A stretch of 41,945 bases of DNA from contig NZ_JACAPR010000014.1 in NCBI RefSeq assembly GCF_013385635.1, forward strand, positions 34,482-76,426, given 5' to 3'. Shown in pieces: positions 24,434 to 31,978 of this stretch; the stretch's first letter is position 1, and each line of letters opens with the position of its first letter. The notes beneath the pieces were generated by a model. That model was given only the letters and a program-made list of their open reading frames with translations. It made no database searches and had not been told where the DNA came from. The position numbers were made by a program, and so were the translations under genes. The stretch is from Pseudomonas gingeri. GTDB lineage: Bacteria; Pseudomonadota; Gammaproteobacteria; Pseudomonadales; Pseudomonadaceae.

Positions 24434-24442
24434 TTCTAATTT
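24434..24442 (+). promoter_or_regulatory. TTCTAATTT shared by the phaI and phaC1 upstream regions
   Basis: TTCTAATTT occurs 73 bases before phaI and, on the minus strand at 31361-31369, upstream of phaC1, in the same orientation relative to the gene each time. Both promoters are PhaD targets in P. putida. It may be part of a PhaD operator or a shared promoter element; chance is not excluded. Confidence 0.25.
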
Positions 24443-24514
24443 TTGTCATTACTTTGTGCATGAGCCCCAACTCCTGCGGGCAGTTCCTCCAACCGTTCTC
24501 GCGTGAGGTGCACC

Positions 24515-24937
24515 ATGACCAAAGTCAGTCTGAAGAAAAAATCCGACGTTCAGTCCACCGCCCTGGCTGACGTGAAAGTCTACGCCCGCAAGATCTGGTT
24601 GGCGGGCCTGGGGGCCTACACCAAGGTCGGCAAGGAAGGCAGCGAGTACTTCAACGAGCTCGTGAAGGCCGGCCAAGGCGTTGAAAAAGAAGGGAAAAAG
24701 GTCGTTGATGCGAAGCTAGAAGCCGCCAACAGCCAGATCGACAACGTGAAGAACGATGTCAGCAGCCTCAGGGGCAAGGTCGAAGTGCAACTGGACAAGG
24801 TCGAGAAAGCTTTCGACAACCGTGTCGCCAGTGCCTTGAATCGCATCGGGATTCCGTCTAAACATGACGTAGAGACACTGTCTGCTAAGCTCGATGAGTT
24901 GACGGCGTTGCTCGAACGTGTCGCGCGTAAACATTAA
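24515..24937 (+). CDS. phaI: Phasin PhaI (PHA granule-associated protein)
   Basis: Small amphipathic protein that coats medium-chain-length PHA granules and limits their coalescence. The 140-aa product contains VKVYARKIWLAGLGAYTKVG (about 22-41), the phasin signature shared with PhaF, a leucine-zipper-like helix and the conserved C-terminal NRIGIPSKHDVETLSAKLDEL. It matches P. putida PhaI closely in length and sequence. GAGG is 7 bases before the ATG at 24515; the frame is open slightly further upstream but lacks a better start. An AAnAAnAA match (24533-24540) in the first codons could bind Hfq/Crc, though Lys codons produce it easily. The stop is 10 bases before phaF. Confidence 0.96.
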   Translation: MTKVSLKKKSDVQSTALADVKVYARKIWLAGLGAYTKVGKEGSEYFNELVKAGQGVEKEGKKVVDAKLEAANSQIDNVKNDVSSLRGKVEVQLDKVEKAFDNRVASALNRIGIPSKHDVETLSAKLDELTALLERVARKH

Positions 24938-24947
24938 GGAGAACGGG

Positions 24948-25865
24948 ATGGCTGGCAAAAAGAATACTGAGAAAGAAGGCAGCTCGTGGATCGGGAAGGT
25001 TGAAGAATACTCCCGCAAAATCTGGCTTGCTGGTTTAGGCGTGTACTCGAAGATCGACAGTGACGGCAGCAAGCTCTTCGAGACCCTGGTAAAGGACGGC
25101 GAAAAGGCCGAGAAACTGACCAAGAGTGCCGTCGGTAAAACCGTCGAGGCCGCCAAGGATTCCGCCGGTTCGGCCAAGTCGCGCATCAGCGGTGTAAAGG
25201 ATCGCGCACTGGGCAAGTGGGACGAACTGGAAGGGGCTTTCGACAAGCGCTTGAACAGTGCCATCTCGCGCCTGGGCGTGCCCAGCCGCAATGAAGTGAA
25301 GGCGCTGCACAGCAAGGTCGATACCTTGACCAGGCAGATCGAGAAGCTGACCGGTCAGGCTGTGACGCCGGCTTCGTCGAAAACCGCGGCGGCCAAGCCC
25401 GCGGCGAAAACGGCAGCCAAGCCGCTGGCCAAGGCTGCGGCAAAACCGGCCGCCAAGCCAGCGGCGAAAACCGCAGCGGCCAAGCCGGCCGCGAAACCGG
25501 CTGCCAAAGCCGCAGCCAAGCCGGTGGCGAAACCTGCCGCCAAGCCCGCGGCGAAAACTGCTGCCGCCAAGCCTGCCGCGAAACCGGCGGCCAAGCCTGT
25601 AGCGGCCAAGCCCGCTGTCAAACCGGCAGTGAAGCCCGCGGCGGCGAAACCTGCCGCGAAACCGGCAGCCAAGCCCGCCGCAAAACCAGCGGCCAAGCCG
25701 GCCGTGGCGAAAAAGCCTGCGGCGGCGAAACCGGCTGCTACGAAGTCTGCGGCTCCAGCCGTGGCCAAGCCGGCTGTGGCTCCGACCACCAACTCGGTGG
25801 CCCCGGCGGCTCCCGCCACTCCGGTTGTCGCACCAGCCCCGGCGGCATCCACCCCTCAATCCTGA
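24948..25865 (+). CDS. phaF: PHA granule-associated protein PhaF (phasin with histone-like tail)
   Basis: Two-part protein of 305 aa. The N-terminal phasin domain (about 1-140) binds the granule; it shares YSRKIWLAGLGVYSKIDSDG and SRLGVPSRNEVKALHSKVD with PhaI. The C-terminal half (about 145-285) is a histone H1-like tail of AAKP-type repeats, strongly basic, that binds DNA without sequence preference and helps share granules between daughter cells. In PhaF of P. putida the two domains do exactly this. The start is the ATG at 24948 with AAGGAG 6 bases upstream. A strong bidirectional terminator follows at 25881. The repeat-rich coding part is prone to length variation between strains. Confidence 0.97.
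   Translation: MAGKKNTEKEGSSWIGKVEEYSRKIWLAGLGVYSKIDSDGSKLFETLVKDGEKAEKLTKSAVGKTVEAAKDSAGSAKSRISGVKDRALGKWDELEGAFDKRLNSAISRLGVPSRNEVKALHSKVDTLTRQIEKLTGQAVTPASSKTAAAKPAAKTAAKPLAKAAAKPAAKPAAKTAAAKPAAKPAAKAAAKPVAKPAAKPAAKTAAAKPAAKPAAKPVAAKPAVKPAVKPAAAKPAAKPAAKPAAKPAAKPAVAKKPAAAKPAATKSAAPAVAKPAVAPTTNSVAPAAPATPVVAPAPAASTPQS
25380..25730 (+). repeat. Degenerate AAKP-coding repeats in phaF
   Basis: Dozens of imperfect 9-12-base units encode AAKP, AKP and KPAAKT-type steps. The DNA units differ in wobble bases, so they are under protein-level rather than DNA-level constraint. They are the DNA-binding tail, not a CRISPR or VNTR array with spacers. Confidence 0.85.
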
Positions 25866-25880
25866 GTCGTGGTCCGCTGA

Positions 25881-25921
25881 ACGAAAACGCCCGGCCTGTG
25901 AAGGTCGGGCGTTTTCGTTTG
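25881..25921. terminator. Bidirectional intrinsic terminator between phaF and phaD
   Basis: ACGAAAACGCCCGGCC and GGTCGGGCGTTTTCGT form a 16-bp stem (one G-T pair) with a TGTGAA loop. A-rich and T-rich flanks on both sides let it end transcription in both directions. It lies 15 bases after the phaF stop and 10 bases before the end of phaD on the other strand. Confidence 0.92.
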
Positions 25922-25930
25922 TGGTCGGGA

Positions 25931-26551
25931 TCAATCGTGATCTTCGAGATACCGCAACGCCATCTGCTCCGTCACCACTCGCGCCGGCGTCAGCAGATGG
26001 GGCGCCACCAGCATCATGATCTGGTACACCACCAGCCGCACTTCACCCTCGCGCCCGAGGATCCGTTGATAGTCCAGCGAGAACAGCAGCGTCAGGGTGA
26101 TCTGTTCCACCAACTGTCCCAGGGCCTGGGTTTCGCTGACCAGGAAGCCCTGGGCCTTCAGGCGCGCCAGCAGGGCGGCGAGGGTGCGCTTGAGGGCGTT
26201 GAGCAGGTTGCGGATGCCCTTGGCGAGCCTGGGCAGACGACCGGCGAGGTTGGACAGGTCCTGGAACAGGAAGCGGTAATGAGACAGTCGCTCGACGATC
26301 AGGTGCAGGAAAAACCAGTAGTCCTCGGGTGCCAGTTCGACATCCGCCGGCGGGTCCAGCAGCGGCGTCAGTTCTTCCTGGAAGCGCTCGAACAGGCCGA
26401 GCACCAACGGCTCCTTGCCATGGAAGTGGTAATAGAGATTGCCCGGGCTGATCCCCATTTCATTGGCGATCTCCATTGTCGAGACGTTTGGCTCGCCTTT
26501 CTGGTTGAACAGTTGCAGCGCACATTCAAGAATCCGATCGCGGGTTTTCAT
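25931..26551 (-). CDS. phaD: TetR-family regulator of PHA genes, PhaD
   Basis: A 206-aa TetR/AcrR-type protein. In P. putida PhaD activates the phaC1 and phaI promoters, probably with a fatty-acid-derived ligand. The N-terminal helix-turn-helix is clear: TRDRILECALQLFNQKGEPNVSTMEIANEMGISPGNLYYHFHGKE (1-50 region), followed by an all-helical ligand domain. It is the last gene of the phaC1-phaZ-phaC2-phaD series and converges with phaF over a shared terminator. A 9-bp hairpin separates it from phaC2, which may alter its expression relative to the synthases. The ATG has a weak AAGAAG ribosome-binding site. Confidence 0.95.
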   Translation of the reverse strand: MKTRDRILECALQLFNQKGEPNVSTMEIANEMGISPGNLYYHFHGKEPLVLGLFERFQEELTPLLDPPADVELAPEDYWFFLHLIVERLSHYRFLFQDLSNLAGRLPRLAKGIRNLLNALKRTLAALLARLKAQGFLVSETQALGQLVEQITLTLLFSLDYQRILGREGEVRLVVYQIMMLVAPHLLTPARVVTEQMALRYLEDHD

Positions 26552-26582
26552 CCAGTCTTCTTAGGTCGATCCGGCGGTTCGT

Positions 26583-26603
26583 CACGGCTGCCGGGCAGCC
26601 GTG
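26583..26603. other. Perfect hairpin between phaC2 and phaD
   Basis: CACGGCTGC and GCAGCCGTG form a perfect 9-bp stem around CGG, 12 bases after the phaC2 stop on the minus strand. No T-run follows in that direction (ACGAACCGCC), so it is more likely a processing or partial-termination site than a full terminator. Confidence 0.5.
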
Positions 26604-26614
26604 TCCGGTGATAG

Positions 26615-28297
26615 TCAACGCACTCGCACATAGGTGCCGGGTGCTGCCTCCATGGGTGGATAGTTCGGGTTGCCCAGCGTCGTCCGGGTTTCTTCCAGGG
26701 CGCCGGAGCGGGCCTGGATCCACTCCAGCCATTGCGTCCACCAACTGCCCGCGACCTGCTTGCCGTCGTAGTACCAGGCCCGTGGATCGCTGCTGAGCTT
26801 GGGATTGTCGATATAGCTGGCCTTGGGGTTGTCCGGCGGATTGAGGATGCTCTGCACATGGCCGCTGCTGGACAGCACGAAACGGCGCTCGCCGCCCAGC
26901 AGCAGGGTCGAACGATAGACCGCGTCCCACGGTGTGATGTGATCGTTGATGCCGCCGACGCTGAAGCTGTCGACCGTGACCTTCTGCAGGTCGATGGGCG
27001 TGCCGCAGACTTCCAGGCCGCCGGGATGGCTCAACGGGTTGTGCTTGAAGAAATCCAGCAGGTCGCCGTGCAGTGCCGCCGGCAGGCGGGTGTTGTCGTT
27101 GTTCCAGTAGAGAATGTCGAAGGCCGGCGGTTCCTTGCCGAGCAGGTAATTGTTGATCCAGTAGTTCCAGATCAGGTCGTTGGGCCGCATCCAGGCGAAG
27201 ACCCTGGCCATGTCCCGGCCATCGAGCACGCCTTGCTGGTAGGAACGACGCTTGGCGGCCTCAAGGGTCTGCTCGTCGGCGAACAGGGTCGCCGGACTGT
27301 CCAGCTGGCTGTCGAGCAGGCTGACCAGGTAGGTGGCGCTGGAGACCCGGCGCAGTTGCCGCTTGGCCTGCAGATGGCCCTGCAGGGCGGCGATGGTCAG
27401 GCCGCCGGCGCAGGCGCCCATCAGGTTGACCTCGCGGCTGGCGGTGATCGAGCGGCAGACGTTCAAGGCCTCTTCCACCGCCTCGACATAGGTCGACAGA
27501 CCCCACTCGCGGTGCCGTACATCCGGGTTGCGCCAACTGATCACAAAGACCTGCAGGTTGTTCTTCAGGGCGTACTGCACGAAGCTGTTGGTGGGGCTGA
27601 GGTCGAAGATGTAGTACTTGTTGATTTGCGGCGGCACGATCAGCAGTGGCTTGGCGTACTGCTTCTCGCTCATCGGCCGGTACTGGATCAGTTCCAGCAG
27701 CTCATTGCGAAACACCACCGAGCCCTGGGTGGTGGCCACGGTCTTGCCGACTTCGAAGGAGTGCTTGGTGACCTGGCTGGGCAGTCCGTTGTTGTGCAGG
27801 AGGTCGTTCACCAGGTTGCTGATGCCGCGCACGATGCTGTTGCCACCGGAGTTGAGCAATTCCTTGACCGCCAACGGGTTGAGCAAGGTGTTGGACGGTG
27901 CGACCGCATCGTTGAGCAGGGCGAAGATGAAGTGCGCCCGGGCCCGGTCGTCGTGGCTCATCTGGCTGTCGTCGATCCAGTGCCGGACCTGATTCTGCCA
28001 GGCCAGGTAGGCTTGCAGGCTGCGCCGGTAGAACGGGTTCAGGTGCCATGCCGGATCGGCGAAACGCTGGTCCTGGGGACAGGGTTTGTGTGGCGTTTCA
28101 CCCAGCAGCACCTTGCCCAGCTGGCCGCCCAGGGCCAGCGCATGTCGCGCGGTATGCAGCGGATTGCGCAGGCCGTGGGTGGCGACGCTGCGCAGGGTGG
28201 AAAACAGATCCCGGCCGCGTAGACCGGTAATCGCACTCTGTGCGTTGATGAACGCGGCGGGGGTGGGTATCGAACCCGTCGCTGGTTTGTCTCGCAT
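26615..28297 (-). CDS. phaC2: Class II poly(R)-hydroxyalkanoic acid synthase PhaC2
   Basis: Polymerises medium-chain-length (R)-3-hydroxyacyl-CoA into PHA on the granule surface. The 560-aa protein has the class II length. The active site is Cys296 in GACAGG, with Asp452 in INDHITPW and His480 in SSSGHVQS, giving the full triad. The alpha/beta-hydrolase core begins near residue 190 (VVFRNELLELIQY). It is a paralogue of PhaC1 with the same motifs and Cys position. AAGGAG precedes the ATG by about 9 bases. It lies 126 bases after phaZ; that gap holds a small hairpin but no REPIN. Confidence 0.97.
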   Translation of the reverse strand: MRDKPATGSIPTPAAFINAQSAITGLRGRDLFSTLRSVATHGLRNPLHTARHALALGGQLGKVLLGETPHKPCPQDQRFADPAWHLNPFYRRSLQAYLAWQNQVRHWIDDSQMSHDDRARAHFIFALLNDAVAPSNTLLNPLAVKELLNSGGNSIVRGISNLVNDLLHNNGLPSQVTKHSFEVGKTVATTQGSVVFRNELLELIQYRPMSEKQYAKPLLIVPPQINKYYIFDLSPTNSFVQYALKNNLQVFVISWRNPDVRHREWGLSTYVEAVEEALNVCRSITASREVNLMGACAGGLTIAALQGHLQAKRQLRRVSSATYLVSLLDSQLDSPATLFADEQTLEAAKRRSYQQGVLDGRDMARVFAWMRPNDLIWNYWINNYLLGKEPPAFDILYWNNDNTRLPAALHGDLLDFFKHNPLSHPGGLEVCGTPIDLQKVTVDSFSVGGINDHITPWDAVYRSTLLLGGERRFVLSSSGHVQSILNPPDNPKASYIDNPKLSSDPRAWYYDGKQVAGSWWTQWLEWIQARSGALEETRTTLGNPNYPPMEAAPGTYVRVR

Positions 28298-28384
28298 GAG
28301 TCAACACTCCTTCGTCATCAAGCTATCAACCAATACATCGCACCGGGCAGACGACATCGTCGGTCCCGGCCTCTGTTGCACCCG

Positions 28385-28399
28385 CCGGCATCCTGCCGG
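28385..28399. other. Short hairpin between phaZ and phaC2
   Basis: CCGGCA-TCC-TGCCGG gives a 6-bp stem with a 3-base loop about 25 bases after the phaZ stop on the minus strand. The T-run expected of a terminator is missing, so it may attenuate or process the operon transcript. Confidence 0.35.
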
Positions 28400-28423
28400 T
28401 GTGCTTACTGCGAGCGAAATCTC

Positions 28424-29281
28424 CTAGGTGCTCTTGAACGGCGCCGGTTGCGGGTGCATGACGGCCCGCAGACGTTCTTCCTGGAGGAATTTCATGATAA
28501 TGGGCGCCACGGCTTCGGCCCGGGTGATCAGGAACAAATGACCGTCATCGATTATGTGTAGCTGGGCATTGGGAATACGCCAGGCCAGCAGGCGCATATT
28601 GATCAGCGGAATCAGCGGATCGTCGTCACCGGCCAGCACCAGGGTCGGCTGGTGGATCTTGTGCAGCCAGTGGATGCTGGTCCAGCCCAGGCCGGCGAAC
28701 AGTTGCCAGTAGTAGCCCAGCTTGCCCGCCGAGCGTACCTTGGCGGCGTGTTCGGCGGCCAGGTGCGGGTCACGGCGGAACGCGCCGCCGTAGATGGTCG
28801 GGGCGATGCGGATGACGTGGGACGGCTGGATGTAGCGGCGCGGGCTGGCCATGTTCCACAGCACCTTGGGCTTGCCCGGGACCATGAACGCGCCGGCGGC
28901 GGTGGCGGCGAGGATCAGCTTCTTACAGCGCTCCGGGTAGTCGTAGGCGAACTGCTGGGCCAGGGCACCGCCCCAGGACACGCCGACCGCATTGACCTGG
29001 CCATAGTCCAGGTAATCGAGCATGCGCGCGCTGAGCTTGGCCAGGCCGGGAAAGCGATAGGGGCGGTTCGGCGTGGAAGAGCCGCCGACACCGGGGACGT
29101 CGAAGGCAATCACTTCCAGGTCCGGGTCCAGCGCCTGGACGAACGGAAACACCAGCTCCAGGTTGGCGCCGATGCCGTTGAAAATCAGCAAGGGCGTCAG
29201 ATGGGGCTTGCCGGGGCGAACCGCGGTGCGGATGGTCTGGCCATCCAGATCGATGGTTCGGAAGATGAACGGTTGCGGCAT
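28424..29281 (-). CDS. phaZ: Intracellular mcl-PHA depolymerase PhaZ
   Basis: Granule-bound serine hydrolase that releases 3-hydroxyalkanoate monomers from stored PHA. The 285-aa alpha/beta-hydrolase has NGIGANLELVFPF after the first strand, the nucleophile Ser102 in GVSWGG, Asp221 in AGDDDPLIP and His248 in DDGHLFL: the triad reported for P. putida PhaZ, at the same positions. No signal peptide, fitting an intracellular enzyme. The ribosome-binding site is weak (AGGG 9 bases upstream of the ATG). It lies between the two synthase genes, and a REPIN sits in the gap towards phaC1. Confidence 0.97.
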   Translation of the reverse strand: MPQPFIFRTIDLDGQTIRTAVRPGKPHLTPLLIFNGIGANLELVFPFVQALDPDLEVIAFDVPGVGGSSTPNRPYRFPGLAKLSARMLDYLDYGQVNAVGVSWGGALAQQFAYDYPERCKKLILAATAAGAFMVPGKPKVLWNMASPRRYIQPSHVIRIAPTIYGGAFRRDPHLAAEHAAKVRSAGKLGYYWQLFAGLGWTSIHWLHKIHQPTLVLAGDDDPLIPLINMRLLAWRIPNAQLHIIDDGHLFLITRAEAVAPIIMKFLQEERLRAVMHPQPAPFKST

Positions 29282-29377
29282 GCTTGAAGCCCTGTGGTTG
29301 AACCTGTTTTCCTGAACTGGCGCGGTCCCTGGTGGGACGGTTTTTTACCCTGATGCCAAGGCTGAAATACGGTCCCC

Positions 29378-29450
29378 GTAGGAGCCGGCTTGCCGGCGAT
29401 GGCGTCCGAAGGGGCACTGCAAGGCTCATCGCCGGCAAGCCGGCTCCTAC
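29378..29450. repeat. REPIN between phaC1 and phaZ
   Basis: GTAGGAGCCGGCTTGCCGGC and its partner GCCGGCAAGCCGGCTCCTAC are perfect inverted repeats about 30 bases apart, forming a long hairpin in the phaC1-phaZ transcript. It occupies nearly half of the 195-base gap between the two genes. Confidence 0.9.
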
Positions 29451-29476
29451 AAGGGTACGGTGGTGTTGTTGGGTTC

Positions 29477-31156
29477 TCAGCGTTCGTGCACGTAGGTCCC
29501 CGGTGCCGCCTCGGCCGAAGGGTAGGCCTTGCTGCCCAGGCTGGTCGGCGACTTCTTCAGCTTGCCCGAGCGCTCGGCCAGCCAGGTCTGCCAGTACAGC
29601 CACCAGGAGTCGGTGTGCTTGGTGGAGTTTTCCTGCCAGTCCTCGGCCTTGGCCGGCATCTCTTCACCGGTCATGTAGCGTGACTTCGGATTGCCCGGTG
29701 GGTTGAGAATGCTCTGGATATGCCCGCTGCTCGACAGCACGAACTCGACCTTGCCGCCGAACAGTTGGGCCGACTTGTAGCAGGACTTCCAGGGCGTGAT
29801 GTGATCGTTGGTGCCGGCCAGGGAGAAGATGTCGGCGGTGACTTTCTTCAGGTCGATCGGCGTGCCGCACACTTCCAGGGCATCGGCGCGTATCAGCGGG
29901 TTGTTCTTGAACATCTCGATCAGGTCGCCGTGGAACGCGGCCGGCAGACGGGTGGTGTCGTTGTTCCAGAAGAGGATATCGAACACCGGCGGCTCGTTGC
30001 CGAGCAGGTAGTTGTTGACCCAGTAGTTCCAGATCAGGTCGTTGGGCCGCATCCAGGCGAAGACTTTCGCCATGTCGCTGCCTTCCAGTACGCCGGCCTG
30101 GTAGGAGTGGCGCTTGGCGGCTTCCAGGGTCTGTTCGTCGACGAACAGCGCCACCTGGGTGTCGAGGGTGGTATCGAGCACGCTGACCAGCAGGGTCAGG
30201 GAGTTGACCTTCTTCTCGCCGAGGGCGGCGTAATGGCCGAGCAGGGCGGTGCAGGTGATGCCCCCGGAGCAGGCGCCGAGCATGTTGACGTCCTTGCTGC
30301 CGGTGATGGCGGTGACCACGTCGACGGCTTCCTTCAGCGCCTCGATATAGGTCGACAGGCCCCATTCGCGCTGGGCCTTGGTCGGATTGCGCCAACTGAC
30401 GATAAAGGTCTGCTGGTGGCTGCGCAGGCAGAAGCGCGCCAGGCTCTTGTCCGGGCTGAGGTCGAAGACGTAGAACTTGTTGATCTGCGGCGGCACCACC
30501 AGCAGTGGGCGTTCGTGCACCTGTTCGGTGATCGGCCCGTACTGGATCAGTTCCAGCACGTCGTTGCGAAACACCACTGCGCCTTCGGTGGTGCCCAGGC
30601 TCTTGCCGACTTCGAAGGCCCCCATGTTCACCTGGCTCGGCATGCCGCCGTTGTGTACCAGGTCCTTGGCCAGGTTCGACAGGCCGTCCAGCAGGCTCTT
30701 GCCGCCGGTCTCGAAGAAGCGCTTGACCGCCGCCGGGTTGGCCGCGGTGTTGGTCGGTGCCATGGCCTCGGTCATCAGGTTGATGACGAAGTGCCCGCGG
30801 CTGATGTCCTGGGGCGAGAGTGAGCTGTCACCGATCCAGTCATGGAGCTCCTTGCGCCAGGCCAGATAGGTTTGCAGGTAGCGTTTGTAGAGCGGGTTCT
30901 GGCTCCAGGCCGGGTCGCCGAAGCGACGGTCATCGCTTTCCGGTTGCAGGCTCGATTTGCCGAGCAGCACATTCTTCAGTTCGACGCCGAAATGGGCGAC
31001 GTGCTTGACGCTGTGGATGGGTTGCTTGATGGCTTGGGTCAATACCATTCGTGCAGAAGTCAGAAGGTCCTTTCTACGCAAGCCGACGACGGGGTTCAGG
31101 CCCAGGGTGTTTTCCGAGGCTTGAAGCTTGAGGTCATCGCTATTCTTGTCACTCAT
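29477..31156 (-). CDS. phaC1: Class II poly(R)-hydroxyalkanoic acid synthase PhaC1
   Basis: Main mcl-PHA synthase, first gene of the operon. The 559-aa protein has the class II length with Cys296 in GACSGG, Asp451 in TNDHITPW and His479 in SSSGHIQS. It is similar to PhaC2 throughout, differing mostly in the first 70 residues and the C-terminus. GGAG is 8 bases before the ATG. The upstream 242 bases contain a good sigma-54-type promoter (31266-31281) and an imperfect palindrome (31349-31363). The REPIN that follows may lower expression of phaZ relative to phaC1. Confidence 0.98.
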   Translation of the reverse strand: MSDKNSDDLKLQASENTLGLNPVVGLRRKDLLTSARMVLTQAIKQPIHSVKHVAHFGVELKNVLLGKSSLQPESDDRRFGDPAWSQNPLYKRYLQTYLAWRKELHDWIGDSSLSPQDISRGHFVINLMTEAMAPTNTAANPAAVKRFFETGGKSLLDGLSNLAKDLVHNGGMPSQVNMGAFEVGKSLGTTEGAVVFRNDVLELIQYGPITEQVHERPLLVVPPQINKFYVFDLSPDKSLARFCLRSHQQTFIVSWRNPTKAQREWGLSTYIEALKEAVDVVTAITGSKDVNMLGACSGGITCTALLGHYAALGEKKVNSLTLLVSVLDTTLDTQVALFVDEQTLEAAKRHSYQAGVLEGSDMAKVFAWMRPNDLIWNYWVNNYLLGNEPPVFDILFWNNDTTRLPAAFHGDLIEMFKNNPLIRADALEVCGTPIDLKKVTADIFSLAGTNDHITPWKSCYKSAQLFGGKVEFVLSSSGHIQSILNPPGNPKSRYMTGEEMPAKAEDWQENSTKHTDSWWLYWQTWLAERSGKLKKSPTSLGSKAYPSAEAAPGTYVHER

Positions 31157-31265
31157 CTACGACGCTCCATTGTCCTGAGACGAGTACCGGGTAAGGCTGT
31201 GCGACTGGGCACAACGAATGCCAAGTACTGCTGCTCGGGTGACCGGTTGATTGCGCATCGTTAAA

Positions 31266-31281
31266 TGCACGGAACTTGCCA
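31266..31281 (-). promoter_or_regulatory. Candidate sigma-54 (-24/-12) promoter of phaC1
   Basis: On the minus strand TGGCAAGTTCCGTGCA has GG and GC exactly 10 bases apart and 8-9 matches to the conserved TGGCAC/TTGCA positions. It would start transcription about 100 bases before phaC1. A -24/-12 promoter before phaC1 has been described in P. aeruginosa as I recall, supporting the call. Confidence 0.55.
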
Positions 31282-31348
31282 GCTCCATTGGTTACCCGAG
31301 TTTAATTTTTTTCGCAAGCGGGCCGAACGTCAGCCCTGCCGCCGGGTA

Positions 31349-31369
31349 TTGAATCAGATCAAATTAGAA
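31349..31369. promoter_or_regulatory. Imperfect palindrome upstream of phaC1 (possible PhaD site)
   Basis: TTGAATCAGATCAA is a near-palindrome (arms TTGATC and GATTCAA, one base inserted), followed by ATTAGAA. It lies about 70 bases upstream of the sigma-54-type promoter. A TetR-family operator is plausible since PhaD controls this promoter in P. putida; this is inference. Confidence 0.3.
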
Positions 31370-31398
31370 AATACGCCCCAAACGGCAAGATGCCCGTT

Positions 31399-31779
31399 CT
31401 AGAGCATCAGGCGCACGATCGATTCGGACGGGTCGCGGGATTTCCCGGCGGCCTTGAGTTCGGCAAGATAATCGGCCCACAAGTCATCCTGACGACAGGC
31501 CAGCTGGTAGAGGTAGTCCCAGGTGAACAATCCGCTGTCATGACCGTCGTCGAAGGTCAGTTTCAGGGCGTACTGGCCGGCGGGTTCGACCTTGCTCAGG
31601 CCGACACCGAGCTTGCCGAATTGCAGGATCGGCTTGCCGTGGCCCTGGACCTCGGCGGAAGGGGAGTGCACCCGCAGGAATTCGGCGGGCAGATGGTATT
31701 CCTCGCCCGGCCCGTAGCTGAGGGTCAGGGTTTTCGAGGCCTTGTGCAGGTTGATGGCGGTGGGGAGTCGGGTGGTCAT
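31399..31779 (-). CDS. DUF971 family protein (gamma-butyrobetaine hydroxylase-like N-terminal domain)
   Basis: A 126-aa protein made of the DUF971 domain, which also forms the N-terminal part of gamma-butyrobetaine/trimethyllysine hydroxylases. Characteristic pieces are LPTAINLHKASKTLTLSYG, YHLPAEFLRVHSPSAEVQGHG, VEPAGQYALKLTFDDGHDSGLFTWDYLYQL. A typical DUF971 protein has the GHDSGIY.W.YL motif, as here. No catalytic function is established; links to iron-sulphur cluster handling have been proposed for relatives. It lies between hslU and phaC1 in the same direction, as in P. aeruginosa from memory. A weak hairpin (about 31375-31396) follows the stop. Confidence 0.92.
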   Translation of the reverse strand: MTTRLPTAINLHKASKTLTLSYGPGEEYHLPAEFLRVHSPSAEVQGHGKPILQFGKLGVGLSKVEPAGQYALKLTFDDGHDSGLFTWDYLYQLACRQDDLWADYLAELKAAGKSRDPSESIVRLML

Positions 31780-31825
31780 TGAACGCTAACCTGTCTGTGT
31801 AGGAATCGGCTTGCCCCTACGGTTG

Positions 31826-31933
31826 GATCGTTCCCACGCTCCGCGTGGGCATGCAGCCCGTGACGCTCCGCTTCACAAAAGCGGACGCAGAGCGTCCAGT
31901 GAGGCATTCCCACGCGGGAGCGTGGGAACGATC
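31826..31933. repeat. 108-bp dispersed palindromic element, copy 2
   Basis: The ends GATCGTTCCCACG and CGTGGGAACGATC are identical to those of the copy at 15482-15590. Interior hairpins are conserved in position, but sequence and loops differ. It lies between hslU and the DUF971 gene, immediately followed by a REP element (31939). Confidence 0.8.
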
Positions 31934-31938
31934 ACAGC

Positions 31939-31961
31939 TCGCGGGCAAGCCCGGCTCCCAC
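31939..31961. repeat. Single REP element after hslU
   Basis: TCGCGGGCAAGCCCGGCTCC then CAC: a variant of the REP at 24-46 with one extra G. It is 18 bases from the hslU stop codon, and may act as a 3'-end barrier. Confidence 0.7.
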
Positions 31962-31978
31962 GGGGAGCGGTAGGCTCC

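Noticed and set aside
25380..25730. Repeat-rich DNA in phaF as a possible CRISPR or tandem-repeat array
   Set aside because: It lies in frame in phaF, the units are degenerate at wobble positions, and there are no spacers; it encodes the known AAKP tail.
31375..31397. Terminator after the DUF971 gene
   Set aside because: AACGGGCA/TGCCGTT needs a bulge and the following sequence GGGGCGTATTTT has only a short, displaced T-run; too weak to list.
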